Of a stretch of DNA of 64,000 bases, positions 26,058 through 35,810 are shown in pieces (the first letter of the stretch is position 1; every line of letters begins with the position of its first letter). The position numbers and the translations under genes are program-made. The notes below the pieces were generated by a model. The model made no database searches. It had not been told where the DNA came from and saw only the letters and a list, made by a program, of their open reading frames with translations. This DNA is from Actinokineospora alba (GTDB taxonomy: Bacteria; Actinomycetota; Actinomycetes; Mycobacteriales; Pseudonocardiaceae), in contig NZ_SNXU01000001.1 in the NCBI RefSeq assembly GCF_004362515.1, positions 6,200,001-6,264,000 of the forward strand, written 5' to 3'.

Positions 26058-26399
26058 TCAGCCTTCGCGGCGGGCGCGGAGCTTGGCCAATGCCTCGGCC
26101 AGGATGGCTTCGCCATCGGCGTCCGAGCGGCGCTCCTTCACATAAGCGAGGTGCGTCTTGTACGGCTCGTTGCGCGGCGCCTTCGGCGGCTCTTTCTCGT
26201 CCAGTCCGGCCGGGAGGCCGCAGCGCGGGCAGTCCCAGGACTCTGGGCGCTCCGCGTCGAGGGCGAACGACGGACGCGACTCGTGTCCGTTCGCGCACCA
26301 GTAGGAAACTCGTTGCCGAGGGGCGGACTCGCCTCGCTCGGATTCACCCATGGGACCAGCCCCGACCCGGGTACCCCGGATCGCATTGCCACCGGCCAT
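26058..26399 (-). CDS. rbpA: RNA polymerase-binding protein RbpA
   Basis: A 113-residue actinobacterial transcription factor. It begins MAGGNAIRGTRVGAGPMGE, as in the Streptomyces protein. The zinc-ribbon-like centre has CANGHE and CPRCGLP, and the C-terminal sigma-interaction region is TEPYKTHLAYVKERRSD-like (PYKTHLAYVKERRSDADGE). RbpA stabilises the open complex of RNA polymerase with the principal sigma factor. It stands next to secG, as in other actinomycetes. A strong terminator lies 10 bases past the stop. Confidence 0.96.
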   Translation of the reverse strand: MAGGNAIRGTRVGAGPMGESERGESAPRQRVSYWCANGHESRPSFALDAERPESWDCPRCGLPAGLDEKEPPKAPRNEPYKTHLAYVKERRSDADGEAILAEALAKLRARREG

Positions 26400-26487
26400 T
26401 GATGTTCACACCCCCACCACGTGGTTCGTCAGTTTGTCCTGCGAGCCCCGCCGCCTGGCCCCAGCCCGGCAGCGGGTGTATGCCGAC

Positions 26488-26721
26488 TCAGATGACCTTG
26501 ACGAGCAGGCCCAAGCCGATGACGCAGATGATCCAAACCGACCCGACGAACAGCGTCACACGGTCGAGGTTCTTCTCGACGACGCTGGAGCCGGAGAGGC
26601 TGGACTGCATTCCGCCGCCGAAGAGCGAGGAGAGGCCACCACCGCGACCGCGGTGCAGCAGCACCAACAGGATCAGCAGAAGGCTGGTCACAATAAGTGC
26701 GATCTGCAGGGTCAGAACCAT
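26488..26721 (-). CDS. secG: Preprotein translocase subunit SecG
   Basis: A 77-residue protein with two membrane helices (residues 1-22 and 52-75) separated by a glycine-rich loop (RGRGGGLSSLFGGGMQ), the usual SecG form. It is an accessory subunit of the SecYEG channel. It lies 176 bases downstream of tpiA on the same strand, a conserved actinobacterial arrangement. Confidence 0.94.
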   Translation of the reverse strand: MVLTLQIALIVTSLLLILLVLLHRGRGGGLSSLFGGGMQSSLSGSSVVEKNLDRVTLFVGSVWIICVIGLGLLVKVI

Positions 26722-26897
26722 GTCATCCTCGCTGTCAACGGTGGAAGCAACAGGCTACCTGGTGCGGCACAGGTCTTCGAGCACCGCCCCGGCCTGATCG
26801 CCGCGAACTGTTACCAGATATCCCGGGCGCCCGCATCCGCAAGAACGCCGCGGGCCGGGCAGCGCAATGCTACCCGGCCCGGGAAAAGCGTCCTCAC

Positions 26898-27683
26898 CTA
26901 CGGCAACGGTCCGCCTGCGGCCAGTGCGCAGAGCTTGGTGAACTCGTCGGCCTGCAGGCTCGCACCGCCGACGAGAGCGCCGTCGATGTCGTCCTGGGCG
27001 ACCAGTTCGCCGATGCTGCCGGACTTCACCGAGCCGCCGTAGAGCACGCGCACGGTGTTGGCGACGTCGTCGCCGTACTTCTCCGACAGCTGCTTGCGCA
27101 GGGCGAAGCAGACTTCCTGCGCGTCCTGCGGGGTGGCCACCCGGCCGGTGCCGATCGCCCACACGGGCTCGTAGGCGATGACGACCTTGGCGACCTGCTC
27201 GGCCTTGAGACCCTTGAGGCCCTCGACGAGCTGCGTGGTGCAGTGCTCGACGTGGTTTCCGGCCTCGCGGACCTCGATGCGCTCGCCCAGGCACAGGATC
27301 GGCGTGATCCCGTGCTTGAGCGCGGCCTTGACCTTCTTGTTGACCAGCTCGTCGGTCTCCGCGTGGTACTCGCGGCGCTCCGAGTGGCCCACGGTGACGT
27401 AGCTGCAGCCGAGCTTGGCGAGCATCAGGCCCGACACGTCGCCGGTGTAGGCACCGGAGTCGTGCGGGGAGATGTCCTGCGCGCCGTACTTGAGCAGCAG
27501 CTTGTCGCCGTCGGTCATGGTCTGGATCGACCGGATGTCGGTGAACGGCGGCAGCACGGCCACCTCCACCTTCGCGTAGTACTTCTCGGGCAGCGAGAAG
27601 GCGATCTTCTGCACCAGGGCGATGGCCTCGAGGTGGTTGAGGTTCATCTTCCAGTTGCCCGCGATCAGGACTTGCCTTGCCAC
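26898..27683 (-). CDS. tpiA: Triosephosphate isomerase
   Basis: A 261-residue enzyme of normal length that interconverts dihydroxyacetone phosphate and glyceraldehyde-3-phosphate. LIAGNWKMNLNHLEAIAL holds the catalytic Lys, VTVGHSERREYHAETD the catalytic His, and VIAYEPVWAIGTGR the catalytic Glu. VLYGGSVKSGSI is the phosphate-binding end. GTG start with GGAGG 7 bases before; only 2 bases separate it from the pgk stop. It is the third gene of gap-pgk-tpiA. Confidence 0.97.
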   Translation of the reverse strand: MARQVLIAGNWKMNLNHLEAIALVQKIAFSLPEKYYAKVEVAVLPPFTDIRSIQTMTDGDKLLLKYGAQDISPHDSGAYTGDVSGLMLAKLGCSYVTVGHSERREYHAETDELVNKKVKAALKHGITPILCLGERIEVREAGNHVEHCTTQLVEGLKGLKAEQVAKVVIAYEPVWAIGTGRVATPQDAQEVCFALRKQLSEKYGDDVANTVRVLYGGSVKSGSIGELVAQDDIDGALVGGASLQADEFTKLCALAAGGPLP

Positions 27684-27685
27684 GT

Positions 27686-28882
27686 TCAGGCCTCCAGGAC
27701 CGCTACGCCGGGGAGCTCTTTGCCCTCCAGGTATTCCAGCGACGCGCCGCCGCCGGTGGAGATGTGGGAGAACCCGTCCTCGGGCAGGCCGAGCAGCCGC
27801 ACGGCCGCGGCCGAGTCGCCGCCGCCGACGACGGAGAACGAGTCACCGTCGACGATCGCCTGGGCCACACCGCGAGTGCCCGCCGCGAACGGAGCCAGCT
27901 CGAACACGCCCATGGGGCCGTTCCAGAAGACCGTTCCCGCGTCGCGCAGGACCTTGCCGTAGGCGGCGACGCTGTCCGGGCCGATGTCGAGGCCCTTCCA
28001 GCCGTCGCGGATCTCCGTGGCGGGCACCGTCTCGGTGTTGGCCTCGGCGGAGAAGTCGTCGGCGATGACGATGTCGGTCGGCAGCACGATCTTGCCGTCC
28101 GCGTCGGCCAGCAGCTTCTTGCAGGTGTCGACCATCTCGGCTTCGAGCAGCGAGTCGCCGATCCCGTGGCCCTGGGCCGCGAGGAAGGTGAAGCACATGC
28201 CGCCGCCGACGAGGAGCGTGTCGACCTTGGGCAGCAGCGACTCGATGACCGCGAGCTTGTCCGACACCTTGGAGCCGCCCAGCGCGACCACGTACGGCCG
28301 CTTGGGCTCGCCCGCGAGCTGCCGGAGCACCTCGACCTCGGCGAGCACCAGGCCGCCGGCGTAGGCCGGGAGCTTGGTGGCGATGTCGTAGACCGAGGCC
28401 TGCTTGCGGTGCACCACACCGAAACCGTCGGAGACGAACGCGCCGTCAGTGCCGACCAGCGCGGCGAACTCGTCGGCGAGGGCACCGCGCTCGGCGGCGT
28501 CCTTGCTCGACTCGCGCGCGTCGAACCGCACGTTCTCCAGCAGCGCGACGCCGCCGTCGGCCAGGCCGTCCACAGTGGACTTGGCGGACTCCCCCACGAC
28601 GTCCGTCGCGAGCGCGACGGGCTTGCCGAGGAGTTCGCCGAGCCGCGTGGCGACCGGGGCGAGGGAGAACTTGGGGTCCGGGCTGCCCTTGGGCCTGCCC
28701 AGGTGCGCCGCGACGACGACCTTCGCGCCGGCTTCCGCCAGCTTGGAGATCGTCGGCAGCGACGCCTGAACGCGGCCGTCGTCGGTGATCTTGTCGCCGT
28801 CGAGTGGGACGTTCAGGTCGGAGCGCACGAATACGCGCCGACCCTGGACGCCCTCGGCGATCAGGTCGTCGAGAGTTTTCAT
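27686..28882 (-). CDS. pgk: Phosphoglycerate kinase
   Basis: A 398-residue glycolytic kinase. It converts 1,3-bisphosphoglycerate and ADP into 3-phosphoglycerate and ATP. MKTLDDL begins the protein at 28882, and RVFVRSDLNVPLD is the substrate-binding signature; the C-terminal domain has GGGDSAAAVR and ISTGGGASLEYLEGK, both standard. The start lies 5 bases after the end of gap, so an in-frame extension that runs back into gap is not needed. Confidence 0.97.
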   Translation of the reverse strand: MKTLDDLIAEGVQGRRVFVRSDLNVPLDGDKITDDGRVQASLPTISKLAEAGAKVVVAAHLGRPKGSPDPKFSLAPVATRLGELLGKPVALATDVVGESAKSTVDGLADGGVALLENVRFDARESSKDAAERGALADEFAALVGTDGAFVSDGFGVVHRKQASVYDIATKLPAYAGGLVLAEVEVLRQLAGEPKRPYVVALGGSKVSDKLAVIESLLPKVDTLLVGGGMCFTFLAAQGHGIGDSLLEAEMVDTCKKLLADADGKIVLPTDIVIADDFSAEANTETVPATEIRDGWKGLDIGPDSVAAYGKVLRDAGTVFWNGPMGVFELAPFAAGTRGVAQAIVDGDSFSVVGGGDSAAAVRLLGLPEDGFSHISTGGGASLEYLEGKELPGVAVLEA

Positions 28883-28887
28883 CGCGG

Positions 28888-29892
<1,005 letters not shown>

Positions 29893-30084
29893 CGTGCGTC
29901 TCCCTTGGGCTGGCTTACTGGTACTCCGATGAACCCTAGCGCCCGGGCGTGGTGCCGCAGGTCAAGAGGTCAGCGGTCTCTCTTTATCGAATCAGAGAGA
30001 CGTCATGAACACCAGAGGCCTGGCCGAGGTGATTGAGCGCCGGTGACTGAAACACGGCTGATGGGTCGGGATGCGGGCCGGAGT

Positions 30085-30117
30085 GGAGTCCGCCCGCCCC
30101 CACGTCGGGCGGACTCC
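30085..30117. repeat. 12-bp perfect inverted repeat
   Basis: GGAGTCCGCCCG and its complement CGGGCGGACTCC enclose 9 bases. It lies about 190 bases upstream of the gap start. It could act as a terminator or a protein site; nothing decides between them. Confidence 0.6.
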
Positions 30118-30252
30118 AGTCCGATTCCCCCCTCTCGCGGATGCTCCTCCCCCAAGCAGCACCCGCGCTCCCATGAGTTCAAGTGCGGGGTTTTGGGGTG
30201 GGGATACATGGATGAGACGGGGGTCACATTTTTGGGTTCTTCGGGCTGCGCT

Positions 30253-30308
30253 TCACCGGCGTCTTGGGGGCTCACCGGCGTCTTGGGGGCTCACCGGCGT
30301 CTTGGGCA
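30253..30308 (+). repeat. 19-bp tandem repeat, three units
   Basis: The unit TCACCGGCGTCTTGGGGGC occurs at 30253-30271 and 30272-30290, and a third unit from 30291 diverges after 16 bases. The array ends 7 bases before hairpin element B. Confidence 0.9.
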
Positions 30309-30314
30309 TGGGGT

Positions 30315-30456
30315 GCCTGTTTGGGTGGTTCGCCTTGATTCGGGGACCCCGGAGAAGGACCTGCGCGGGTAAAGCGGGCAGGGTGAAGAAACTGCCCCGC
30401 GCCACGCGAGTTTAGGTCCTTCTCCCCCCGAATCAAGGCGAACCACCCAAACAGGC
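30315..30456 (+). repeat. Long hairpin element, copy B
   Basis: A 142-bp inverted repeat of the same family as copy A. Left arm 30315-30362 pairs with right arm 30414-30456 perfectly, except for a 5-base bulge (ACCCC) in the left arm. The outer 25 bases are nearly those of copy A, but the inner stem is different in sequence (GGAGAAGGACCT with its own complement) and the base after GATT is C instead of T, matched by G in the other arm. The loop keeps GCGGGTAAAG and ACGCGAGTTTAG. About 25 bases after the right arm also match copy A. Confidence 0.85.
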
Positions 30457-30619
30457 CGTTGCGTTGGGCCCCTTGCGATCCGGGGGTTGGGATGGCCACC
30501 ACCACCCCACAGGCCGCCCTGTTCCGCGCCTTGCGATGCGGCAATCCGGTGGCGTCACATCTCTACGCCCACGGAGACTCAACCCGACGCCCGAGGCGAG
30601 GCCACCAACCCCACTGCAG

Positions 30620-30749
30620 CTTCGGGTGGTTGGGCTTTATTCGGGGCGGAGATGGCCCTACCCTCGCGGGGGCGGGGCTTCCCTTTCCCCACGCTCTTGA
30701 CCCGCAGGGCCATCTCAGGGGTCCCCGAATCAAGCCCAACCACCCGAAG
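30620..30749 (-). repeat. Long hairpin element, copy C, opposite orientation
   Basis: A 130-bp inverted repeat of the same family, read on the minus strand. The arms begin CTTCGGGTGGTTGGGCTT, where copies A and B have TTCGCC in place of TTGGGC; the opposite arm carries the matching change. A bulge ACCCCT sits in the same place when read on this strand, and the loop keeps GCGGGTCAAG, GGGAAAGGGAAGCCCC and CGCGAGGGTAG. Its inner stem is GAGATGGCCCT with its complement. One arm mismatch is seen. The inverted placement relative to copy B is clear from the bulge and the core. Confidence 0.82.
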
Positions 30750-30772
30750 GTGCACCCACCACCCAAGCCCGG

Positions 30773-30791
30773 TGTGTGGACCCACCACACA
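30773..30791 (-). terminator. Hairpin 3' of whiA
   Basis: TGTGTGG and CCACACA pair around ACCCA, 76 bases past the whiA stop. A second small hairpin (CGGGG / CCCCG around AATCAAG) lies between. Either could end the uvrC-rapZ-yvcK-whiA transcript. Confidence 0.5.
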
Positions 30792-30866
30792 AGTCGGGGA
30801 ATCAAGCCCCGCATCGAGAACCCAGCCACCCCACAGGGGAACCCGGTACCGCGAGGCGTCGCCCTG

Positions 30867-31853
30867 TTAAGCGTCGGCCTCGAGCATGTCCGGGGTGACA
30901 GCCGATTCCGTGTCCGGCAAGCCAAGTTCCTTCGCCCGCTTGTCGGCCATCGCCAACAGGCGACGAATCCGGCCCGCCACCGCGTCCTTCGTCATCGGCG
31001 GCTCCGAGAGCTGACCCAGTTCCTCCAACGACGCCTGCTTGTTCTTCAACCGCAGCTCCCCCGCAGCGGTCAGGTGTTCCGGCGCCTCCGGCCCCAAGAT
31101 CTCCATCGCGCGCTCCACCCGGGCAGCGGCGGCAACCGCCGCACGGGCGCTGCGGCGCAGGTTGGCGTCGTCGAAGTTTGCCAGGCGGTTGGCGGTGGCC
31201 CGCACCTCCCGGCGCATGCGGCGTTCTTCCCATGCCAGGACGCTGGAGTGGGCACCCAGCCTCGTGAGCATGGCGCCGATGGCGTCGCCGTCGCGGACGA
31301 CGACTCTGTCCGCTCCGCGGACCTCGCGGGACTTGGCCTGGATGCCCATGCGCCGCGCGGCGCCGACGATGGCCAGGGCGGCTTCGGGGCCGGGGCAGGT
31401 GATCTCCATCGCCGACGAGCGGCCGGGTTCGGTCAGGCTGCCGTGGGCGAGGAACGCGCCGCGCCACGCGGCTTCGGCGTCGCAGACGCCGCCGGAGACG
31501 ACGGGGGCGGGCAGGCCACGCACCGGGCGGCCGCGCGGGTCCAGCAGGCCCGTCTGGCGGGCCAGGCCGTCGCCGTCCTTGACCACCCGGACGACATACC
31601 TCGTGCCTTTGCGCAGGCCACCGGAGGTGATCACGTGCACGTCCGCGTGGTGCCCGTACAGGTCATGGATGTCCTTGCGCAGGCGACGGGCCGCCGAGCC
31701 GGTGTCCAACTCGGCCTCGACCACCACCCGCCCGGCCACGATGTGCAGGCCGCCGGCGAACCGCAGCAGCGACGACACCTCAGCACGCCTGCAGCACGTC
31801 TTGGACACCGCCAGTCTGCTCAGCTCGTCCTTGACCGCGGCTGTCATCGCCAC
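30867..31853 (-). CDS. whiA: Sporulation/cell-division regulator WhiA
   Basis: A 328-residue DNA-binding protein with a degenerate LAGLIDADG-like N-terminal domain and a C-terminal helix-turn-helix. The GTG at 31853 follows AGGAG by 5 bases and gives MAMTAAVKDELSRL, the family start. SKTCCRRAEVSSLLRFAGGLH is split here by its length: CCRRAEVSSLLRFAGG is the conserved core. The HTH is in MTKDAVAGRIRRLLAMADKR at the end. In Streptomyces WhiA works with WhiB to switch on division genes during sporulation; in non-sporulating relatives it is retained. It is last in uvrC-rapZ-yvcK-whiA. Confidence 0.95.
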   Translation of the reverse strand: MAMTAAVKDELSRLAVSKTCCRRAEVSSLLRFAGGLHIVAGRVVVEAELDTGSAARRLRKDIHDLYGHHADVHVITSGGLRKGTRYVVRVVKDGDGLARQTGLLDPRGRPVRGLPAPVVSGGVCDAEAAWRGAFLAHGSLTEPGRSSAMEITCPGPEAALAIVGAARRMGIQAKSREVRGADRVVVRDGDAIGAMLTRLGAHSSVLAWEERRMRREVRATANRLANFDDANLRRSARAAVAAAARVERAMEILGPEAPEHLTAAGELRLKNKQASLEELGQLSEPPMTKDAVAGRIRRLLAMADKRAKELGLPDTESAVTPDMLEADA

Positions 31854-31923
31854 TGGTACTCCTCTCCCTGGCCCGGGATACGGGCCGCCCCGCCGTCTAT
31901 CCCACCACGACACGCCGAAGGGC

Positions 31924-32889
31924 TCAGCGTCCCCTCACCGAACCGACGGCGCGTCGCAGGCTCTCGGCGAGGGCCTCGGGGTCGTGGCGGTCACCCGCCG
32001 GGCCCGAGGCGATGGTATCGAGCAGCAGGTCAGCCCCAAGTGCCTTCGCCGCACGTCGGAGGCGGTCCGGGGTGGACACGGAGTCCGCGTCGGCGACGAC
32101 CGCGTCGATCCGCAGCCGGGGCGCGTGTTCGCTCAGGACGTCGAGATGACGCTCCGGGGAAAATCCGGCGGTTTCCCCCGGTTGGGGGACGAGATTGAGC
32201 ACGACGACCCGGATCGCGGCGGTCCGCACGAGCGCGTCGTGCAGTTCCGGGACGAGCAGGTGCGGCAGGACGCTGGTGAACCACGAGCCCGGACCGAGCA
32301 GCACCACGTCGGCGTCACCGACCGCGGCGACCGCCTCCGGGCACGCCGTCGGTGGCTGGTCGCGGTGGGCCGCGTTGTGCAGGCGGATGCGGCGCACCCG
32401 GCCCGGCGTGGTCGCCACGGCGACCTGGCCGCGGATGCGGCGGACCGTGCTCGGGTCTTCCTCCAACCCGGTCACGTCGGCCTCGATGTCCAGTGGCTCC
32501 AACGACATCGGCAGCACCCGGCCGGTCACGCCGAGCAGCCGCGCGGCTTCGGCGAGTGCGGCGACCGGGTCGCCGAGGACCTCCAGCAGACCCGCGAGGA
32601 CGAGGTTGCCGATCGCGTGGCCCGCGAGCGCCCCGGTGCCGCCGAAGCGGTGTTCGAACACCTCGGCCCACGCCTGGGGACCGGCGAGCGCGGTCAGCGC
32701 CTTGCGCAGGTCGCCCGGTGGGAGCAGGCCGAGTTCACGGCGCAGCCTGCCCGAGGAACCACCGTCGTCGGCGACGGTCACCACGGCGGTGACGTCGTCG
32801 GTGAGCACGCGCAGCGCGGTCAGCGTGGCGTGCAGCCCGTGGCCGCCGCCGAGGGCGACGGCCCGGAGGCCTGGTTCCGGTGCGCTCAC
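31924..32889 (-). CDS. yvcK: YvcK-type gluconeogenesis factor (CofD-like)
   Basis: A 321-residue protein of the YvcK/CofD-like family. VALGGGHGLHATLTALR is the UDP-sugar/nucleotide-binding loop, VVTVADDGGSSGRLRRELG is the family signature, and VLLGPGSWFTSVLPHLL is a further conserved segment. The homologues bind UDP-sugars and help coordinate carbon flow and cell-wall precursor supply. GTG start overlapping the rapZ stop by 4 bases. The rapZ-yvcK-whiA order is universal in actinobacteria and most Firmicutes. Confidence 0.93.
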   Translation of the reverse strand: MSAPEPGLRAVALGGGHGLHATLTALRVLTDDVTAVVTVADDGGSSGRLRRELGLLPPGDLRKALTALAGPQAWAEVFEHRFGGTGALAGHAIGNLVLAGLLEVLGDPVAALAEAARLLGVTGRVLPMSLEPLDIEADVTGLEEDPSTVRRIRGQVAVATTPGRVRRIRLHNAAHRDQPPTACPEAVAAVGDADVVLLGPGSWFTSVLPHLLVPELHDALVRTAAIRVVVLNLVPQPGETAGFSPERHLDVLSEHAPRLRIDAVVADADSVSTPDRLRRAAKALGADLLLDTIASGPAGDRHDPEALAESLRRAVGSVRGR

Positions 32890-33770
32890 TCGCGCCCCAG
32901 GTCGCGGTGCACGACCTTCACCGCCATACCGTCCTCATCGGACAGTCGCCTGGACAGTTCCTCGGAAATCGCGACGCTGCGGTGCTTTCCGCCCGTGCAG
33001 CCGACCGCGAGCGTCAGGTAGCGCTTGCCCTCGCGGCGGTATCCGGCGCCGATGAGGCGCAGCAGCTCGTGGTAGCGGTCGAGGAACTCGTCGGCGCCTT
33101 CCTGGCTGAGCACGTAGTTGCGGACGTCCTCGTCGCGGCCGGTCTGGTCCTTCAACTCGGGGATCCAGAACGGGTTCGGCAGGAACCGCACGTCCATGAC
33201 CAGGTCGGCGTCCATCGGCAGGCCGTACTTGTAGCCGAAGGACAGCACGGTGACCCGCGTGCTGGTGCCCGCGTCGGAGCCGAAGGCGTCCTCGATCTTC
33301 GCGCGGAGCTGGTGCACCGACAGGGTGGACGTGTCGAGGATGAGGTCGGCTTCCTCGCGCAGCGGCATCAGCAGCGAGCGCTCGGACTTGATGCCGTCGA
33401 CGAGCCTGCCCTCGCCCTGCATCGGGTGGCCGCGGCGGACGTGCTCGAAGCGGCGCACCAGGACGTCGTCGGTGGCCTCCAGGAACAGCACCCGCGGCTT
33501 GTACCCGCGCGCGTCGAGGTCCTTGATGATCGCGGAGAGGTCTTCGGTGAAGGCGCGGCTGCGCACGTCCATCACGACGGCGACCTTGGAGATCGCGCCG
33601 CGGGCCTGCGAGCCCAGCTCCACCATCGTGGAGATCAGCTCGGGTGGCAGGTTATCGACGACGAACCAGCCGAGATCCTCCAGACACTTGGCGGCCGTGC
33701 TTCTGCCCGCGCCGGAAAGACCCGTGACCACGGCGACTTCGACGCCGGGCCCAACATGTTCCGTGCTCAC
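32886..33770 (-). CDS. rapZ: RapZ/YvcJ nucleotide-binding protein
   Basis: A 294-residue P-loop protein. The Walker A is GLSGAGRSTA (residues 16-25), with Arg in place of the usual Lys. FVVDNLPPELI and the C-terminal ADLVMDVRFLPNPFW and GCTGGKHRSVAISEEL are family signatures. In E. coli RapZ guides RNase E to a small RNA that controls glucosamine synthesis; the actinobacterial role is less defined but the protein binds nucleotides. GTG start overlapping the uvrC stop by 4 bases. The K-to-R change in Walker A should be compared with relatives before being called significant. Confidence 0.92.
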   Translation of the reverse strand: MSTEHVGPGVEVAVVTGLSGAGRSTAAKCLEDLGWFVVDNLPPELISTMVELGSQARGAISKVAVVMDVRSRAFTEDLSAIIKDLDARGYKPRVLFLEATDDVLVRRFEHVRRGHPMQGEGRLVDGIKSERSLLMPLREEADLILDTSTLSVHQLRAKIEDAFGSDAGTSTRVTVLSFGYKYGLPMDADLVMDVRFLPNPFWIPELKDQTGRDEDVRNYVLSQEGADEFLDRYHELLRLIGAGYRREGKRYLTLAVGCTGGKHRSVAISEELSRRLSDEDGMAVKVVHRDLGRE

Positions 33771-35707
33771 TGCTTTTCCTCGCCCCTGTTCAATGCGGTG
33801 TGAACGGCTTTCGCTGTGGCCAGGCCGATGCCCGGCACCTGGGTGATCTCCTCGACGGTGGCCGCCGTGAGCCGCTTCACCGAGCCGAAGTGCTTGATCA
33901 GCACCGCCCGGCGACTCTGGCCCAGTCCGGGCACATCGTCCAACGCGGACATTGTCATCCGCTTGGCGCGCTTCTGCCGGTGATAGGCGATCGCGAACCG
34001 GTGGGCCTCGTCACGGACCCGCTGCAGCAGGTAGAGCGCCTCGCTGGTGCGCGGCAGGATGGACGGCTCCGGCTCGGCGGGCAGCCACACCTCTTCGAGC
34101 CGCTTGGCCAGCCCGATCACGGCCACATCGGTGACGCCGAGGTCGGCGAGGACGTCGGCGGCGGCGTTGGCCTGCGGGCCCGCGCCGTCGACGACCAGCA
34201 GGTTCGGCGGGTAGGCGAAGCGGCGGGGTTTGCCGGTGTCCGGGTCGATGCCGGGCGTGCGGTCCTGGCCGCCGGACTCCCCCGCGTACTTGGCGAAGCG
34301 GCGGCGCACGACCTCGGCGATCGAGGCGACGTCGCCCTCGGTGGCGGCCTCGCGGATGGCGAAGCGCCGGTATTCGTTCTTGCGGGCCAGGCCGTCCTCG
34401 AACACGACGAGCGAGGCGACGACGTCGCTGCCCTGGATGTGGCTGATGTCGATGCACTCGATGCGCAGCGGCGCGCTGTCGAGACCCAGGTTGTCCTGCA
34501 ACTCCTGGAGGGCGGCCGAGCGGGCCGTCAGGTCGCCCGCGCGGCGCAGTTTGTGCTGGGTGAACGCCTCTTTGGCGTTGCGCTCGACGGTCTCCATCAG
34601 CGCCCGCTTGTCCCCGCGCTGCGGCACCCGGACCTGGACCCGCGAGCCGCGCAGCCCGGTGAGCCACTCGCCGATGGCCTCGGCGTCGGCGGGCAGTTCC
34701 GGGACCAGGACCTCGCGCGGGACCGAGTTGGCGACATCGTCCTCAAGGTCGGCCTGGTCGCCGTAGAACTGGCTGAGGAACTGGTCGACGAGCCCGGTGA
34801 CCGGGGATTCCTCGCCCGCGTCCTCCAGTCGGTCGACGACCCAGCCGCGCTGGCCGCGGACCCGGCCGCCGCGCACGTGGAAGACCTGGACGGCGGCTTC
34901 GAGTTCGTCGTAGGCGAAGGACACCACGTCGGCGTCGGTGCCGTCGCCCAGGACGACGGCCTGCTTCTCCATGGCGCGGCGCAGAGCGCCGATGTCGTCG
35001 CGCAGCCGGGCGGCGCGCTCGAACTCCAGCTCACTCGACGCCTGGGCCATCTCCTTCTCCAGCCGGCGGACCATGGCGTCGGTCTTGCCGGAGAGGAAGT
35101 CGCAGAAGTCGAGCACGATGGCCCGGTGCTCGTCGGCACTGACCTTGCCCACGCAGGGCGCGGAGCACTTGTCGATGTAGCCGAGCAGGCAGGGCCGCCC
35201 GATCTGGCCGTGGCGGCGGAAGACCCCGGTGGAGCAGGTGCGGGCGGGGAAGACACGCAGGAGCAGGTCGAGGGTCTCGCGGATGGCCCACGCGTGGGCG
35301 TACGGGCCGAAGTACCGCACACCCTTCTTGCGGGCGCCGCGGTAGACGTGCAGGCGCGGGTATTCCTCGTTGAGGGTGACGGCCAGGACCGGGTAGGACT
35401 TGTCGTCGCGGTAGCGGACGTTGAACCGCGGGTCGAACTCCTTGATCCAGTTGTACTCCAACTGGAGCGCCTCGACCTCGGTGGACACCACCGTCCACTC
35501 GACAGCGCCCGCGGTGGTCACCATCTGGCGGGTGCGCGGGTGCAGCGAGGTGATGTCGGCGAAGTACGAGTTCAGCCTGGAGCGCAGGCTTTTCGCCTTG
35601 CCCACGTAGACGACCCGGCCACCAGGATCACGGAATTTGTACACGCCAGGCGCGTCCGGGATGGTGCCGGGAGAGGGTCGGTAGGCGGACGGGTCGGCCA
35701 CATCCAC
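33767..35707 (-). CDS. uvrC: UvrABC excision nuclease subunit C
   Basis: About 646 residues. It makes the two incisions around a DNA lesion in nucleotide excision repair. The N-terminal GIY-YIG nuclease is GVYKFRDPGGRVVYVGKAKS, the UvrB-binding coiled coil is LEFERAARLRDDIGALRRAM near residue 220, the RNase H-like domain has IECIDISHIQGSDVVASLVV and the C-terminal helix-hairpin-helix pair has LDDVPGLGQSRRAVLIKHFG and VEEITQVPGIGLATA. The start is GTG 35707 or GTG 35701. It is first in the operon with rapZ, yvcK and whiA. Confidence 0.95.
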   Translation of the reverse strand: MDVADPSAYRPSPGTIPDAPGVYKFRDPGGRVVYVGKAKSLRSRLNSYFADITSLHPRTRQMVTTAGAVEWTVVSTEVEALQLEYNWIKEFDPRFNVRYRDDKSYPVLAVTLNEEYPRLHVYRGARKKGVRYFGPYAHAWAIRETLDLLLRVFPARTCSTGVFRRHGQIGRPCLLGYIDKCSAPCVGKVSADEHRAIVLDFCDFLSGKTDAMVRRLEKEMAQASSELEFERAARLRDDIGALRRAMEKQAVVLGDGTDADVVSFAYDELEAAVQVFHVRGGRVRGQRGWVVDRLEDAGEESPVTGLVDQFLSQFYGDQADLEDDVANSVPREVLVPELPADAEAIGEWLTGLRGSRVQVRVPQRGDKRALMETVERNAKEAFTQHKLRRAGDLTARSAALQELQDNLGLDSAPLRIECIDISHIQGSDVVASLVVFEDGLARKNEYRRFAIREAATEGDVASIAEVVRRRFAKYAGESGGQDRTPGIDPDTGKPRRFAYPPNLLVVDGAGPQANAAADVLADLGVTDVAVIGLAKRLEEVWLPAEPEPSILPRTSEALYLLQRVRDEAHRFAIAYHRQKRAKRMTMSALDDVPGLGQSRRAVLIKHFGSVKRLTAATVEEITQVPGIGLATAKAVHTALNRGEEKQ

Positions 35708-35778
35708 AACCCTACGGCCGAGCACCGACAAAGGATCGGGTCGGGGTCTTGCGCGCGGCTGACCCCGCCTGCATACTG

Positions 35779-35802
35779 CTTTCACTCCTTAAGTAGTGAA
35801 AG
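35779..35802. promoter_or_regulatory. Candidate operator of the GntR regulator
   Basis: A perfect inverted repeat CTTTCACT / AGTGAAAG with an 8-base centre (CCTTAAGT) ends 8 bases before the start of the GntR gene. Its place between uvrC and gntR and its symmetry suit an autoregulatory site that also controls the two ABC genes. Confidence 0.7.
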
Positions 35803-35810
35803 GGTGTTGG

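Larger units (their letters stand above)
29893..30866. other. Gene-free 974-base region with repeats between whiA and gap
   Basis: No open frame here has coding character. It holds the upstream region of gap, a 12-bp perfect hairpin (30085-30117), a three-fold 19-bp tandem repeat (30253-30308), hairpin element B (30315-30456), hairpin element C in the opposite orientation (30620-30749) and a terminator-like hairpin behind whiA (30773-30791). In mycobacteria whiA and gap are separated by many genes, so this is a joining point of two core blocks that has filled with repeats. Confidence 0.7.

Noticed and set aside
30253..30308. CRISPR-like array
   Set aside because: The 19-bp units follow each other without spacers, so this is a simple tandem repeat.
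30003..30372. Short open frames on both strands between gap and element B
   Set aside because: No family, no ribosome site, odd composition (CCLGEEHP, PPPRRADS); they cross the 12-bp hairpin and the tandem repeats.
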